Below, piece after piece: positions 52,879-61,881 of a stretch of 64,000 bases of DNA. Under the pieces are notes generated by a model that worked only from the letters and a program-made list of their open reading frames with translations, made no database searches and was not told the DNA's origin. Each line of letters starts with the position of its first letter. The stretch's first letter is position 1. Made by a program: the position numbers and the translations under genes. The stretch is from DAIDKA01 sp035503515 (GTDB lineage: Bacteria > Pseudomonadota > Gammaproteobacteria > Steroidobacterales > Steroidobacteraceae). The DNA lies in assembly GCA_035503515.1 (NCBI GenBank), contig DATJTJ010000073.1:1-64000 (forward strand). Direction: 5' to 3'.

Positions 52879-53513
52879 AACACCTGCGCCTGCCGCTCGT
52901 TCCGCTGACCCTGGCACTGGGGGGGTGCTCGGGGCTGTTCCACAGCAGTGCACCGCAGCTGCAGCTGTATGTCCTGCAGGCGCCGGCGCCCCAGGCCGCG
53001 AACGCCGCACGGTCCGCGAGCGGTCCCACCCTGCGGCTCGCGCTGCCGCTGCCGGCCCCGGGCCTGGATACCGATCGCATCGCGCTGACGCACCCGCAGA
53101 ACCGTCTCGACTACTACGCGCGCAGTCGCTGGAGCGCGCCGCTGGGCGAGGTGTTCGCGGACCTGGAACTGGCCACGTTCCGGGGCCGCCCCGCCTGGAG
53201 CGCGGTGGCGGATGACCGCAGCACCCTCAACACCGACTACCTGCTGCAGACCTCGATCGACCGGTTCAACGCCGAGTACGCCGCCGACTCCTCCCCGCCG
53301 CGGGTGCGGGTCGAGCTGCACTGCCTGCTGATCCGGCGCGGCGACGGCGCGCTGCTCGGCAGTTTCGGCAGCAGTGCCGACGTGCAGGCGCAGGCGAATC
53401 GCATGGGCAGCGTCGTGGCGGCGTTCTCGGCCGCGGCGGATGCGGCGCTGGTCGCGGTCGCCGACCAGGCCCAGGCCATGCTCAGGTCCGCGAAATCCCC
53501 AGCAGCTCCATGA
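52875..53513 (+). CDS. ABC-type transport auxiliary lipoprotein (PqiC/DUF330-like)
   Basis: A 212-residue lipoprotein with the lipobox LGGC at the end of the signal. The body matches the ABC_trans_aux family (LRLALPLPAPGLDTDRIAL, then RWSAPLGEVFADLEL). It probably bridges the MCE protein to the outer membrane. It completes an MCE operon of permease, ATPase, MCE and lipoprotein. Its 3' end overlaps the convergent PLD-like gene by 32 bases. Confidence 0.9.
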   Translation: MKHLRLPLVPLTLALGGCSGLFHSSAPQLQLYVLQAPAPQAANAARSASGPTLRLALPLPAPGLDTDRIALTHPQNRLDYYARSRWSAPLGEVFADLELATFRGRPAWSAVADDRSTLNTDYLLQTSIDRFNAEYAADSSPPRVRVELHCLLIRRGDGALLGSFGSSADVQAQANRMGSVVAAFSAAADAALVAVADQAQAMLRSAKSPAAP

Positions 53514-54957
53514 CGCGGTAGGTCCAGTAGCGCAGCTGCGAGGGATCGGTCCAGGTATCCGCATCGGCGGTGTACTCGATGCCCGGCGGACCGCGCTCGT
53601 TCCAGAGCGTATCGAAGAACGCCTGGGCGCTGGCCAGCGGCGCCGCCGTCGGCGGACCGGAGACGGCGGCATCGAGCGCCAGGTCGTAGTCGCCGAGGTC
53701 CCGGCGGGTGAGACTCGCCGAACCCGTGGCCAGCCAGGTCGGCCGCCTGCCGTGGATCAGGACCAGGGCGGCGCGGAACTGCTCGGTGTGGGTGCGGTAC
53801 CAGGCGACGTGGATCCGCCCGTCGCTGGCCGCGAGCAGTTCGCTGCCCACGGACTGGTTCGCGCTGCGCCACAGCGATGCGTTCTTCTGCGGGTCGAGGA
53901 TCATGCGCACCATGGCGCCGCGGCGGCTCGCCGCGAGCAGCGCCGCGATCACGCTGCGCTCGGAGAGAGCGTCGCTGGCGATGTCGATGCTGTCGCCGCT
54001 GCGGGCGGCGGCGATGTGCGACAACACCGCCGTGCGGATCGCGCCTTCCCCCAGCCATTGCAGCTGCAGCGCCTCGCCGCCGGCCGTCGCGGCCAACGCC
54101 GGTGGCGTCTCGCGCGGCGTGAGCGAGCCGCGCCAGCCGAAGGCATGGGCCAGGGCCAGTTCGCTCGCGAGCAGCGGTTCGACCACCACGCCCCGGACCT
54201 GCAGTGCCGTGACGGTGTGGATGCTGCTCGCCATGGCGGGTTCGGCGCTGCCGACGAGCGCCGTGAGCTCGCCGTGCGCGTCGTCGGCGATGAGGAGGCG
54301 GCGGTCGGAGGACTTGAGGTTGGCCAGCTGCGCCCAGGCGCGCGCCGTCAGCGGCGGCCCGTCATCACTGAAGGGGTTGGGCAGCCAGCCGTGGGCGGCG
54401 TCGGGCTCGCCCCACCACCGGAAGGTCAGCCGCCACAGGCCCGAGTACAGGATGTTGCGATCCCGCAGGCGCGCCAGGTCCGCGGTCACCACCTGCACGC
54501 CGGCGGCGCGCAGCCGCGCGAACTGCGGCCCCGGGGCGGATCCGTACAGGTCGTTGACCGGATCGGCCATGACCAGCACCTGCAGCCCCGGCACCGCGGC
54601 CTTGCGCGCCACCAGCGCATCCATCAGCTGCGTCGCCATGGGCGTGAGTGCGGTGACGGCGTCGGGCGCCGTGCGGTGCATGTCGTTGCAGAGATGGCAG
54701 TCCAGGATCAGCAGGTTGCGGGCTTCGCCGATGCTGTGGAGCATGGCGTCGAAGATGGTATGGGTGTTGAAGCCGCGGCCGTAGGCGTCGGCTCCCGTGA
54801 TGTCGTCGAGGAAGGTCACATCGCCCGCCGCGACCGCCTGCGGGGTACTGGCCAGGCGCGTACCCGGGGGCAGGGGGCGGGTGGCGTTGTACGCAGTGAC
54901 CGCGACCCACACCGCCACGAGGGCGGCACCCACCCAGCGGGCCCACGGTGCCTTCAT
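53482..54957 (-). CDS. Phospholipase D-fold protein with degenerate HKD motifs
   Basis: A 491-residue protein with one N-terminal membrane helix (about residues 10-24). It has the PLD-like two-half layout, with strands such as LLILDCHLCNDMHRTAP and ALVGSAEPAMASSIH in the first half and WLATGSASLTRRDLGDYDLA in the second. The catalytic H-x-K is not visible in either half: the equivalent places read SSDRRLLIADD and EQFRAALVLIH. It is therefore probably a pseudoenzyme or uses altered chemistry. It is periplasmic or membrane-bound and stands next to the MCE lipid operon. Confidence 0.82.
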   Translation of the reverse strand: MKAPWARWVGAALVAVWVAVTAYNATRPLPPGTRLASTPQAVAAGDVTFLDDITGADAYGRGFNTHTIFDAMLHSIGEARNLLILDCHLCNDMHRTAPDAVTALTPMATQLMDALVARKAAVPGLQVLVMADPVNDLYGSAPGPQFARLRAAGVQVVTADLARLRDRNILYSGLWRLTFRWWGEPDAAHGWLPNPFSDDGPPLTARAWAQLANLKSSDRRLLIADDAHGELTALVGSAEPAMASSIHTVTALQVRGVVVEPLLASELALAHAFGWRGSLTPRETPPALAATAGGEALQLQWLGEGAIRTAVLSHIAAARSGDSIDIASDALSERSVIAALLAASRRGAMVRMILDPQKNASLWRSANQSVGSELLAASDGRIHVAWYRTHTEQFRAALVLIHGRRPTWLATGSASLTRRDLGDYDLALDAAVSGPPTAAPLASAQAFFDTLWNERGPPGIEYTADADTWTDPSQLRYWTYRVMELLGISRT

Positions 54958-54978
54958 GCCCGCCTCAATTGCGCGACA

Positions 54979-57183
54979 TCATGCCCGGCGGCTCGCCAGT
55001 CCCGTGCGGTGGATGAGATTGCCGAACGGCGCCTCGCCCGCCGCCTGCCGCGCCAGCAGCGCGAGCAGGGCGTCGATGGTGTTGGCGTCGCTGAAGAGCT
55101 TGCCCTGGCCGTACTGGCAGCGGTGCTCGCACAGGAAGTCGAGATGGCGTTGCGACTCGATGCCTTCGGCCACCACGTCCAGCCCGAGGCTGCGGCCCAT
55201 GTCGATGATGGTGCGCACGATGGTCGCGTCGCCGGCGTCCTCGGAGACATCGCGGACGAAGGACTGGTCGATCTTCAGCGTACCGATGGGGAACTGCTGC
55301 AGCGCCGACAGCGACGAGTAGCCGGTGCCGAAATCGTCGATCGACAGGTGCAGCCCCATTTCGTGCAGCTCCCCCAGCAGCCGCACCGTGCGCTGCGTGT
55401 CGGCCATCAGGGTCGACTCGGTGATCTCCAGTTCGAAGTGGCCCGGCGACACGCCGTGGCTGCGGAACACCGAGCGGCAGCGCAGGATGAAGCTCGCCTC
55501 GCGCAGCTGCTTGAGCGACAGGTTCAGCGAAATGCGGCCCGGATCGGGGACCTCGGCCTGCAACCGCCGGTAGTCCATGCAGACGCGGTTCAGGACCCAC
55601 TCGCCGATTTCCAGGATCAGGCCGGTTTCCTCGGCCAGCGGGATGAACTGACCCGGGGAGATGTCGCCATGCCCCGGCAGGCGCCACCGCAGCAGCGCCT
55701 CGGCGCCGATCACCCGGCCGTCGGACAGGTCCACCTTCGGCTGGTAGTGGATCATCAGCTCGTCGCGCTCCAGCGCGCGGCGCAGCTTGCTCTTGAGCAT
55801 CAGCCGCTCGACCGCGGCGGCGTTCATCTCGGGCGAATAGAACGCGAAGGTGTTGCCGCCGTTCTGCTTCGAGTAGTACATGGCCGCATCGGCGTTGCGG
55901 ATCAGGTCGATCACGTTCTCCGCGTCGCGCGGGCAGAAGGCGATGCCGATGCTCGCCGAGAGGAACAGTTCGTGCTGGTTCAGCTGGAAGGCGCGGTTGA
56001 TCTCGGTGAGCACCGCGCGGGCCAGGTGCGCGATCGGGCCGCGGTTGTCGGTGTCCAGCGGCAGGCCTTCCATGAACACCGCGAACTCATCCCCCGCCAG
56101 CCGTCCCAGTACCGCGTCCTTCGGCAGGGACCGCGTCAGGCGCTCGGCCAGCACTTCCAGCGCGCGATCGCCCGCGCCGTGACCGAAGGTGTCGTTGAGT
56201 TCCTTGAAGCGGTCCAGGTCCAGGTACAGCAGCGCGACGCCCTGGTTGTTGCGCACGCCGCGGGCGATGGTCTGCTGCAGCAGGTGCTGGAACTGCATGC
56301 GGTTGGGCACCCGGGTCAGCGTGTCGTAGCGGGCGAGATAGCGGATGCGGCGCTCGGTGCGCTTCTGCTCGGTGATGTTGCGGGCGACGAAGATGTAGCC
56401 CTGGAACTGCGGATCATCGCTGGCCAGCTGCGAGCCGGTCAGCGACACCGGGATGCTCGGCCCGCCGCGCGTCAGGACCAGGGTCTCGCGCGACTCGCGG
56501 GCGGCGCGGGCCAGATCGAACGCCGGACGCTCGCGCTCCTCGAGGATGAAGGTGATGTTGCGGCCCTGGATCTCCGCCTCGCTGTATCCGAGCAGCTTGC
56601 AGGCGGCCTGGTTGACGATGCGCACCACGCCGTCCGGGGAGCTCACGAACACCGCGTCGGTCATGCCGTTGAGCACGCTGGTGAGGTAGTTCTTGGTGAT
56701 CGTGGTCTGGCGCAGCTTGTAGCGCATGTGTTCCAGCGCCTGCTGCAGGTCGCCGAGTTCGTCGCGGCGCACGATGTCGACCGGGCGGGTGTAGTCACCC
56801 TGGCCGAACCGTTCGGCGCTGCGGATCAGGGCGGTGATCGGCTGCTCGAGCCGGAACCCGGCGCGCCAGGCCAGCCACGCGGCCACGAGTCCCGCGGCAC
56901 CGGCCAGGATCGCGGCCAGCGCGAGACCGGTGAGCAGGTCGCTCTCGCCGACCAGGTGCAGGCGCCGCAGCAACTCGCCCGATGCCGCGACGCGGGCCGG
57001 AGTGACCACCGGCGCCGGGCCCGGCGTCACGGTCGCATGGACCGCGGCCTGTGCCAGGGATTCGACGCGCTGCGAGTGCACATGCAGCTGCCAGGCGAAG
57101 AGGCCGATGATTGCAAAGGCCGCCAGCACCACTGCCAGAAAAGCGGTGCTGGCATACTTGAGTTTCAGGCTGACGGCATTCAC
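54979..57183 (-). CDS. Membrane-bound PAS-GGDEF-EAL cyclic-di-GMP enzyme
   Basis: About 734 residues. Two membrane helices (near residues 10-28 and 95-116) frame a periplasmic loop, then a HAMP, a PAS domain (LNGMTDAVFVSSPDGVVRIV), a GGDEF domain (RLAGDEFAVF, a variant with Ala) and an EAL domain with EALLRW, ITEST, DDFGTGYSSL and AEGIES complete. It may therefore act mainly as a c-di-GMP phosphodiesterase. No RxxD I-site is seen before AGDEF. The start could be GTG at 57183 or another GTG at 57216. Confidence 0.92.
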   Translation of the reverse strand: MNAVSLKLKYASTAFLAVVLAAFAIIGLFAWQLHVHSQRVESLAQAAVHATVTPGPAPVVTPARVAASGELLRRLHLVGESDLLTGLALAAILAGAAGLVAAWLAWRAGFRLEQPITALIRSAERFGQGDYTRPVDIVRRDELGDLQQALEHMRYKLRQTTITKNYLTSVLNGMTDAVFVSSPDGVVRIVNQAACKLLGYSEAEIQGRNITFILEERERPAFDLARAARESRETLVLTRGGPSIPVSLTGSQLASDDPQFQGYIFVARNITEQKRTERRIRYLARYDTLTRVPNRMQFQHLLQQTIARGVRNNQGVALLYLDLDRFKELNDTFGHGAGDRALEVLAERLTRSLPKDAVLGRLAGDEFAVFMEGLPLDTDNRGPIAHLARAVLTEINRAFQLNQHELFLSASIGIAFCPRDAENVIDLIRNADAAMYYSKQNGGNTFAFYSPEMNAAAVERLMLKSKLRRALERDELMIHYQPKVDLSDGRVIGAEALLRWRLPGHGDISPGQFIPLAEETGLILEIGEWVLNRVCMDYRRLQAEVPDPGRISLNLSLKQLREASFILRCRSVFRSHGVSPGHFELEITESTLMADTQRTVRLLGELHEMGLHLSIDDFGTGYSSLSALQQFPIGTLKIDQSFVRDVSEDAGDATIVRTIIDMGRSLGLDVVAEGIESQRHLDFLCEHRCQYGQGKLFSDANTIDALLALLARQAAGEAPFGNLIHRTGLASRRA

Positions 57184-57294
57184 GGAATCTCGCCCGCCGC
57201 CGCGCCTGTGACGCACAGCGACACTTCCCCCTTTTTTCCAAACAATCCTTGGGTTTTGGGGATCTTACCTGCGAGAGCAGGATGGCGCTACGGC

Positions 57295-58299
57295 TCAGCG
57301 GCGCTGGGCCCAGGCGTTGCGGATGTAGCCGACCATCAGGTTGCGGACCGTGGCCATGGGGTCGTCGAGGGCCGAAAACACCTGCGGATTGCGCCGCAGG
57401 AGGCGCCAGTTCTCACTGCGCAGCACCCGGTTAAGGTAACCGAGGTTGCGCTCGATCATGTCCATGTAGGGGTTGTGGCCGCCGTAGAGGGCCTCGACGT
57501 TGTGATAGGCGCCGTTGAAGGCCCCATCCAGTCGTTTGGCCCGGGTTTCCGCCACGAATTCAGGGGTTTGCCGCAGTACGTCCAGTCCCGACGCGTAGCG
57601 CACCTGGCGCCCGCCGTTGGAGCTGATCGGCAGCGCCATGCCGCCCAGGACGAATTCCGGGTAGAGCCGGTCGCGGCATTTCTCCAGGTAGCAGCGATCG
57701 GCCATCTGGCCGATCATGTCGGCGGTCCCGATCAGGTGTCCCAGGGTCTTGTCCTTGGGGTCGGCCACGACGATGCGGTCGAAGGGCACCTCGTAGCCGG
57801 TGTAGTGGATGACTTCCCGGGCGACCGGTGCCCAGCCCGACATCTGGATGCGGGGCAGGTAGTCGGCCAGGAACTCGGCGCCGCGCGAGACGTGCACGCG
57901 CGTGAGCTCGGCACCGTGGCGACAGTCGCTGTCGTCCTTGCGGCGCAGATACCCCACGTCGTGGAACAGGCCGATGACGAGGCCCGCCGCCGCGCGCTCC
58001 GCGCCCAGCTGCTCGGCGGGCGCATGGCTGCGGTCATAGCCCGCCACCAGCCGCGCCAGGGCCAGCGTCACATCGAGGGTGTGCTGGCGGTCGTGGTAGA
58101 CGGTATCGACGCCGTAGTAGTCCGGCACGTTGCCGGCGAACATGCGGTCGAACTGGTCGAAGGCGCGCGTCAGCGGCTCGAAAGGGAAGTCCTGCCAGGT
58201 CGCGTGGCACAGTTCCTCGACCGCCTCGCGCACCGCAGCCGTCGAACTCACCTGCACCGTGCCCGTCACGTCGAAGTCGTTTAGCCGCGCCTTGCCCAT
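57295..58299 (-). CDS. HD-domain metal-dependent phosphohydrolase
   Basis: A 334-residue soluble protein. The HD domain has the pattern VYHDRQHTLDVTLAL, GLFHDVGYL and, further on, VIHYTGYEV, which together supply metal-binding His and Asp residues similar to HDc/PDE-type enzymes. The ATG at 58299 has GGGAG upstream; the open frame beyond it carries no family sequence. Substrate unknown; nucleotide or cyclic-nucleotide hydrolysis is possible, and the neighbour makes c-di-GMP. The order is HD gene upstream of the GGDEF-EAL gene on the same strand, separated by 111 bases. Confidence 0.85.
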   Translation of the reverse strand: MGKARLNDFDVTGTVQVSSTAAVREAVEELCHATWQDFPFEPLTRAFDQFDRMFAGNVPDYYGVDTVYHDRQHTLDVTLALARLVAGYDRSHAPAEQLGAERAAAGLVIGLFHDVGYLRRKDDSDCRHGAELTRVHVSRGAEFLADYLPRIQMSGWAPVAREVIHYTGYEVPFDRIVVADPKDKTLGHLIGTADMIGQMADRCYLEKCRDRLYPEFVLGGMALPISSNGGRQVRYASGLDVLRQTPEFVAETRAKRLDGAFNGAYHNVEALYGGHNPYMDMIERNLGYLNRVLRSENWRLLRRNPQVFSALDDPMATVRNLMVGYIRNAWAQRR

Positions 58300-58396
58300 G
58301 ATTCTCCCGAATGGCGCAGCATAGGCACGCCCCGCGCACGTGACCAGCGAACTGCGCACACTTTCAGGCAACGGACCGATATGTAAAAGGCTCAGC

Positions 58397-60427
58397 TCAC
58401 GCCGCAATCCCGTGTTGCCGCAGCAGCGGCCCCACGTCCGGCCTGCGTCCGCGGAAGGCCACGAAGGCATCCAGCGCGTCGCGGCTGCCGCCTTGCGAGA
58501 GGATGCAGTCGACGAAGCGCCGCGCCGTCTGCGGGTCGAACACATCGGTCTCCTCGAACGCCGCGAAGGCATCCGCGGCCAGGACCTCCGCCCACTTGTA
58601 GCTGTAATAGCCGGCCGCGTAGCCCCCCGCGAAGATGTGACCGAAGCTGTTCGCGAACCGGTTCCATTCCGGCACGGCGATCACGGACACCCGGGCACGG
58701 ACCTCCTCGAGCACGGCATTGATCCGGGCGCCGCGCGCGGGGTCGTAGCCGGCGTGCAGCGTGAAATCGAACAGGGCGAACTCGAGCTGCCGCAGCATGT
58801 GCAGGCCGGCCTGGAAACTGCGGGTGCGCAGCAGCTGCGCGAGGGTATCCGGCGGCAGCGGCTCGCCGCTCGCGACGTGCACCGCGATCCGGCGCAGCAC
58901 GTCCGGGTGCCAGGCGTAGTTCTCCATGAACTGGCTGGGCAGCTCGACCGCATCCCAGGCGACGCCGTTGATGCCGGCGAGGGTCGGATAGCCGACGCGC
59001 GTGAGCAGGTGGTGCATGCCGTGGCCGAACTCATGGAACAGGGTGACCACGTCGTCGTGGGTGAGCAGCGCCGGCTGCCCGGGCGCGGCCTCGAGGAAAT
59101 TGCACACCAGGTAGGCCACCGGCAGCTCGGTCGCCCCACCCATGCTCTTGCGGCCCACGCACTCGTCCATCCAGGCGCCGCTGCGCTTGTTCGGCCGCGC
59201 GCACGGGTCGAGGTAGAAGCTGCCGCGGGCCGCGCCATCGGCATCGTGGATCTCGAAGTAGCGCACGTCCGGATGCCACACGGGAACCGCGGCGCGCTCC
59301 ACGATGCGCACCCCGAACAGGCGCTTCGCCACATCGAACAGTCCGTCGAGCACCCGCGGCAGGGCGAACCACGGGCGCAGCTGCTCCTGCGACACGGAGT
59401 ACCGCTCGCGCTGCAGCCGCTCGGACCAGAAGCTCATGTCCCAGGGGGCGAGCTTCGCGCCGGCGAATTGCTCCAGTTCGCGCAGCTCCCGCTCGGCCGC
59501 CGGCCGGCTCGCCGCGCGCAGCTGCTCGAGGAACGCGAACACCTCGGCCGATGTTTTCGCCATGCGGGTGGCGAGGGCGTAGTCGGCGTAGCTTCCGAAG
59601 TCCAGCAGGCGCGCCAGTTCGTGGCGCACGCGCATGATGTCCTCCATCACCGACGCATTGTCCCAGCGGGCCCCGTCGGATGCCCGGTCCGAGGCGCGTG
59701 TGGTCCAGGCTTCGTAGAAGGTCTGGCGCAGCGCCTGCGATTGCGCCTCCGACATCACCGACACGTATACCGGCTGCTCGAGGCCGAGGCGATAGCCGCC
59801 CGCGTCGCCCGCGGCGAGCCGCGCGCGTTCGACGATGGCGGGGTTGAGCCCTGCGAGCTGCGCGGCATCGGTGAGGTGATGCGACCAGGCATTGGTGGCA
59901 TCGAGCACGTTCTCTTCGAATTTCGCGGTCAGCTGCGTCAGTTGCTGCATCAGCTCCTTGAAGCGCGCCTTGCGCGGCGGATCCAGGGTCACGCCGGCGA
60001 GGCGGAATTCGCGCAGCCGGTGCTCCAGCACCCGCCGCTGCGTCGCGTCCAGCGTCCGGTCGGTGTCGCTGATGTGCTGGCAGGCGCGCCACAGCGCCTC
60101 GTTCTGCGCAAGGTCCGTCTGCCAGGCCGACAGCAGCGGCAGGCAGGCGTTGTAGGCTTCGCGCAGGTCCGGGGAATTCAGCACCGCGTTCAGATGGCTC
60201 ACCTGCGACCAGACGCCCGCCAGCTCGTGCTGCGAGTCCTCGAGCGGTTCGATGAGCGACCGGAAGGTCGCCACCGGCGCCGCCAGCAGCGCGTCCAGCT
60301 GGGCGCGGTTGCGTTCCAGCAGCAAGCTGATCGCGGGCAGCACGTGCGCGGCGCGGATCTCGCCGAAGCGGGGCAGGGGGTTGCGCAGCAGCAGCGGGTT
60401 GTCGGTGGGGTGGATATCGCTCGACAT
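58397..60427 (-). CDS. prlC: Oligopeptidase A (M3 family)
   Basis: A 676-residue zinc metallopeptidase that degrades signal peptides and other short peptides in the cytosol. The zinc motif is TLFHEFGHGMHHLL (His465, Glu466, His469). The surrounding helices and the C-terminal YYSYKWAEVLAADAFAAF match PrlC/OpdA. Full length for the family. It is divergent from gor. Confidence 0.95.
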   Translation of the reverse strand: MSSDIHPTDNPLLLRNPLPRFGEIRAAHVLPAISLLLERNRAQLDALLAAPVATFRSLIEPLEDSQHELAGVWSQVSHLNAVLNSPDLREAYNACLPLLSAWQTDLAQNEALWRACQHISDTDRTLDATQRRVLEHRLREFRLAGVTLDPPRKARFKELMQQLTQLTAKFEENVLDATNAWSHHLTDAAQLAGLNPAIVERARLAAGDAGGYRLGLEQPVYVSVMSEAQSQALRQTFYEAWTTRASDRASDGARWDNASVMEDIMRVRHELARLLDFGSYADYALATRMAKTSAEVFAFLEQLRAASRPAAERELRELEQFAGAKLAPWDMSFWSERLQRERYSVSQEQLRPWFALPRVLDGLFDVAKRLFGVRIVERAAVPVWHPDVRYFEIHDADGAARGSFYLDPCARPNKRSGAWMDECVGRKSMGGATELPVAYLVCNFLEAAPGQPALLTHDDVVTLFHEFGHGMHHLLTRVGYPTLAGINGVAWDAVELPSQFMENYAWHPDVLRRIAVHVASGEPLPPDTLAQLLRTRSFQAGLHMLRQLEFALFDFTLHAGYDPARGARINAVLEEVRARVSVIAVPEWNRFANSFGHIFAGGYAAGYYSYKWAEVLAADAFAAFEETDVFDPQTARRFVDCILSQGGSRDALDAFVAFRGRRPDVGPLLRQHGIAA

Positions 60428-60451
60428 GGGAACTCCTCCAATGCAGCCCTG

Positions 60452-60457
60452 ATTCTA
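60452..60457 (-). promoter_or_regulatory. Putative -10 element of prlC
   Basis: TAGAAT on the minus strand (5 of 6 to consensus), preceded by GGC, 25 bases upstream of the prlC start. The form GGCTAnnAT also occurs before the small genes near 3936 and 4159. No clear -35 element. Confidence 0.35.
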
Positions 60458-60531
60458 GCCGTCGCTGCCCTCAAGTGCCTGTAATATGGGCCGATACAGT
60501 GTGCACAAGTGGCGATGGAGCCTTTGGATCA

Positions 60532-61881
60532 ATGACCGACCAGTACGACCTGATCGTGATCGGCGGCGGCAGCGGCGGGTTGGCCTGTGCGCAGCGGGCC
60601 GTGGAATACGGCGCGCGCGTGCTGCTGGCCGAGAGCGGGCGCCTGGGCGGCACCTGCGTGAACGTGGGCTGCGTGCCCAAGAAGGTCATGTGGAACGCGG
60701 CCGAGATCGGTGCCGTGGCCGAGGACAGTTCCGGCTACGGGTTCCACTTCGGCGCCGTGGCCCACGACTGGGCCATGCTCAAGGCCGGACGGGATGCCTA
60801 CGTGCATCGGCTGAACGGCATCTACGAAAGGAACCTCGCGCATCGCAAGGTCCAGCTCGCCCGCGGCCATGCCCGCATCACCGCACCCCACAGCGTCGAG
60901 ATCGACGACTGGCATGCCACCGCGCAGCACATCGTGATCGCCACCGGCGGCTCGCCGCAGGTGCCAAATCTCCCCGGCGCCGAGCTGGGCATCACCTCGG
61001 ACGGTTTCTTCGAGCTGGAGGAGCGGCCGGCGAGCGTCGCCATCGTCGGCAGCGGCTACATCGGCGTGGAACTGGCCGGCATCATGGAGGCGCTGGGGAG
61101 CGAGGTCACCCTGATCGTGCGGGGTGAGTCGGTGCTGAGGCATTTCGACGCCATGCTGGGCGCCTCGTACGTGGAGATCGCACGCGACCACGGCATGCAC
61201 ATCGTCCACAACGCGCTGACCGAGGCCGTCACCCGCAACGGCGATGGCAGCCTGCAGATCCGACTGGCCGGCGGCCGCCAGGTCGGACCGGTGTCGAAAC
61301 TGATCTGGGCGGTCGGACGCACGCCGCGCACCCGCGACCTCGGGCTCGAGAGCGTCGGGGTGAAGCTCGACGATCATGGCTTCGTGCTGACCGACAAGTT
61401 CCAGGACACAAACGTCCAGGGCATCCATGCCATCGGTGACGTGACCGGCCGGGCGCAGCTGACCCCGGTCGCCATCGCGGCCGGCCGGCGCCTCGCCGAC
61501 CGGCTCTGGGGCGGCCAGCCGGAGCGTTTCCTCGACTACCAGAACGTGCCCACCGTGATCTTCGGCCATCCGCCCATCGGTACCGTCGGATTGACCGAGG
61601 CGGAGGCGCGTGCCCAGTACGGCGCCACCGTACAGGTCTACCTCTCGGCGTTCGTCCCCATGTACCACGCGCTCACCACCCGCAAGCCGCGCACGCACAT
61701 GAAACTGGTCTGCGCCGGGCCCCGGCAGCAGGTCGTGGGCGTGCACGTCATCGGGGCCGGCGCCGACGAGATGATGCAGGGCTTCGCGGTAGCGGTGCGC
61801 ATGGGCGCGACCAAGAACGATTTCGACGATACGGTGGCGATCCATCCGACCAGCGCCGAAGAGCTGGTCACGATGCGCTAG
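60532..61881 (+). CDS. gor: Glutathione-disulfide reductase
   Basis: Reduces GSSG to GSH with NADPH. The FAD motif IGGGSGGLACA is at residues 10-20, the redox-active pair is Cys42/Cys47 in GGTCVNVGCVPKK, the NADPH motif is IVGSGYIGVELAG and the C-terminal active-site motif is AIHPTSAEELVTMR. The ATG at 60532 gives 449 residues, the normal length. Its stop overlaps the aroE stop region (convergent) by four bases. Confidence 0.94.
   Translation: MTDQYDLIVIGGGSGGLACAQRAVEYGARVLLAESGRLGGTCVNVGCVPKKVMWNAAEIGAVAEDSSGYGFHFGAVAHDWAMLKAGRDAYVHRLNGIYERNLAHRKVQLARGHARITAPHSVEIDDWHATAQHIVIATGGSPQVPNLPGAELGITSDGFFELEERPASVAIVGSGYIGVELAGIMEALGSEVTLIVRGESVLRHFDAMLGASYVEIARDHGMHIVHNALTEAVTRNGDGSLQIRLAGGRQVGPVSKLIWAVGRTPRTRDLGLESVGVKLDDHGFVLTDKFQDTNVQGIHAIGDVTGRAQLTPVAIAAGRRLADRLWGGQPERFLDYQNVPTVIFGHPPIGTVGLTEAEARAQYGATVQVYLSAFVPMYHALTTRKPRTHMKLVCAGPRQQVVGVHVIGAGADEMMQGFAVAVRMGATKNDFDDTVAIHPTSAEELVTMR

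Noticed and set aside
57229..57240. T-run as an intrinsic terminator downstream of a plus-strand gene
   Set aside because: There is no GC-rich stem before it, and no plus-strand gene ends there; it lies upstream of the minus-strand GGDEF-EAL gene.
53374..58284. A plus-strand open frame of more than 1600 codons opposite the PLD-like, GGDEF-EAL and HD genes
   Set aside because: It mirrors the codon pattern of the real minus-strand genes and has no recognisable protein family.
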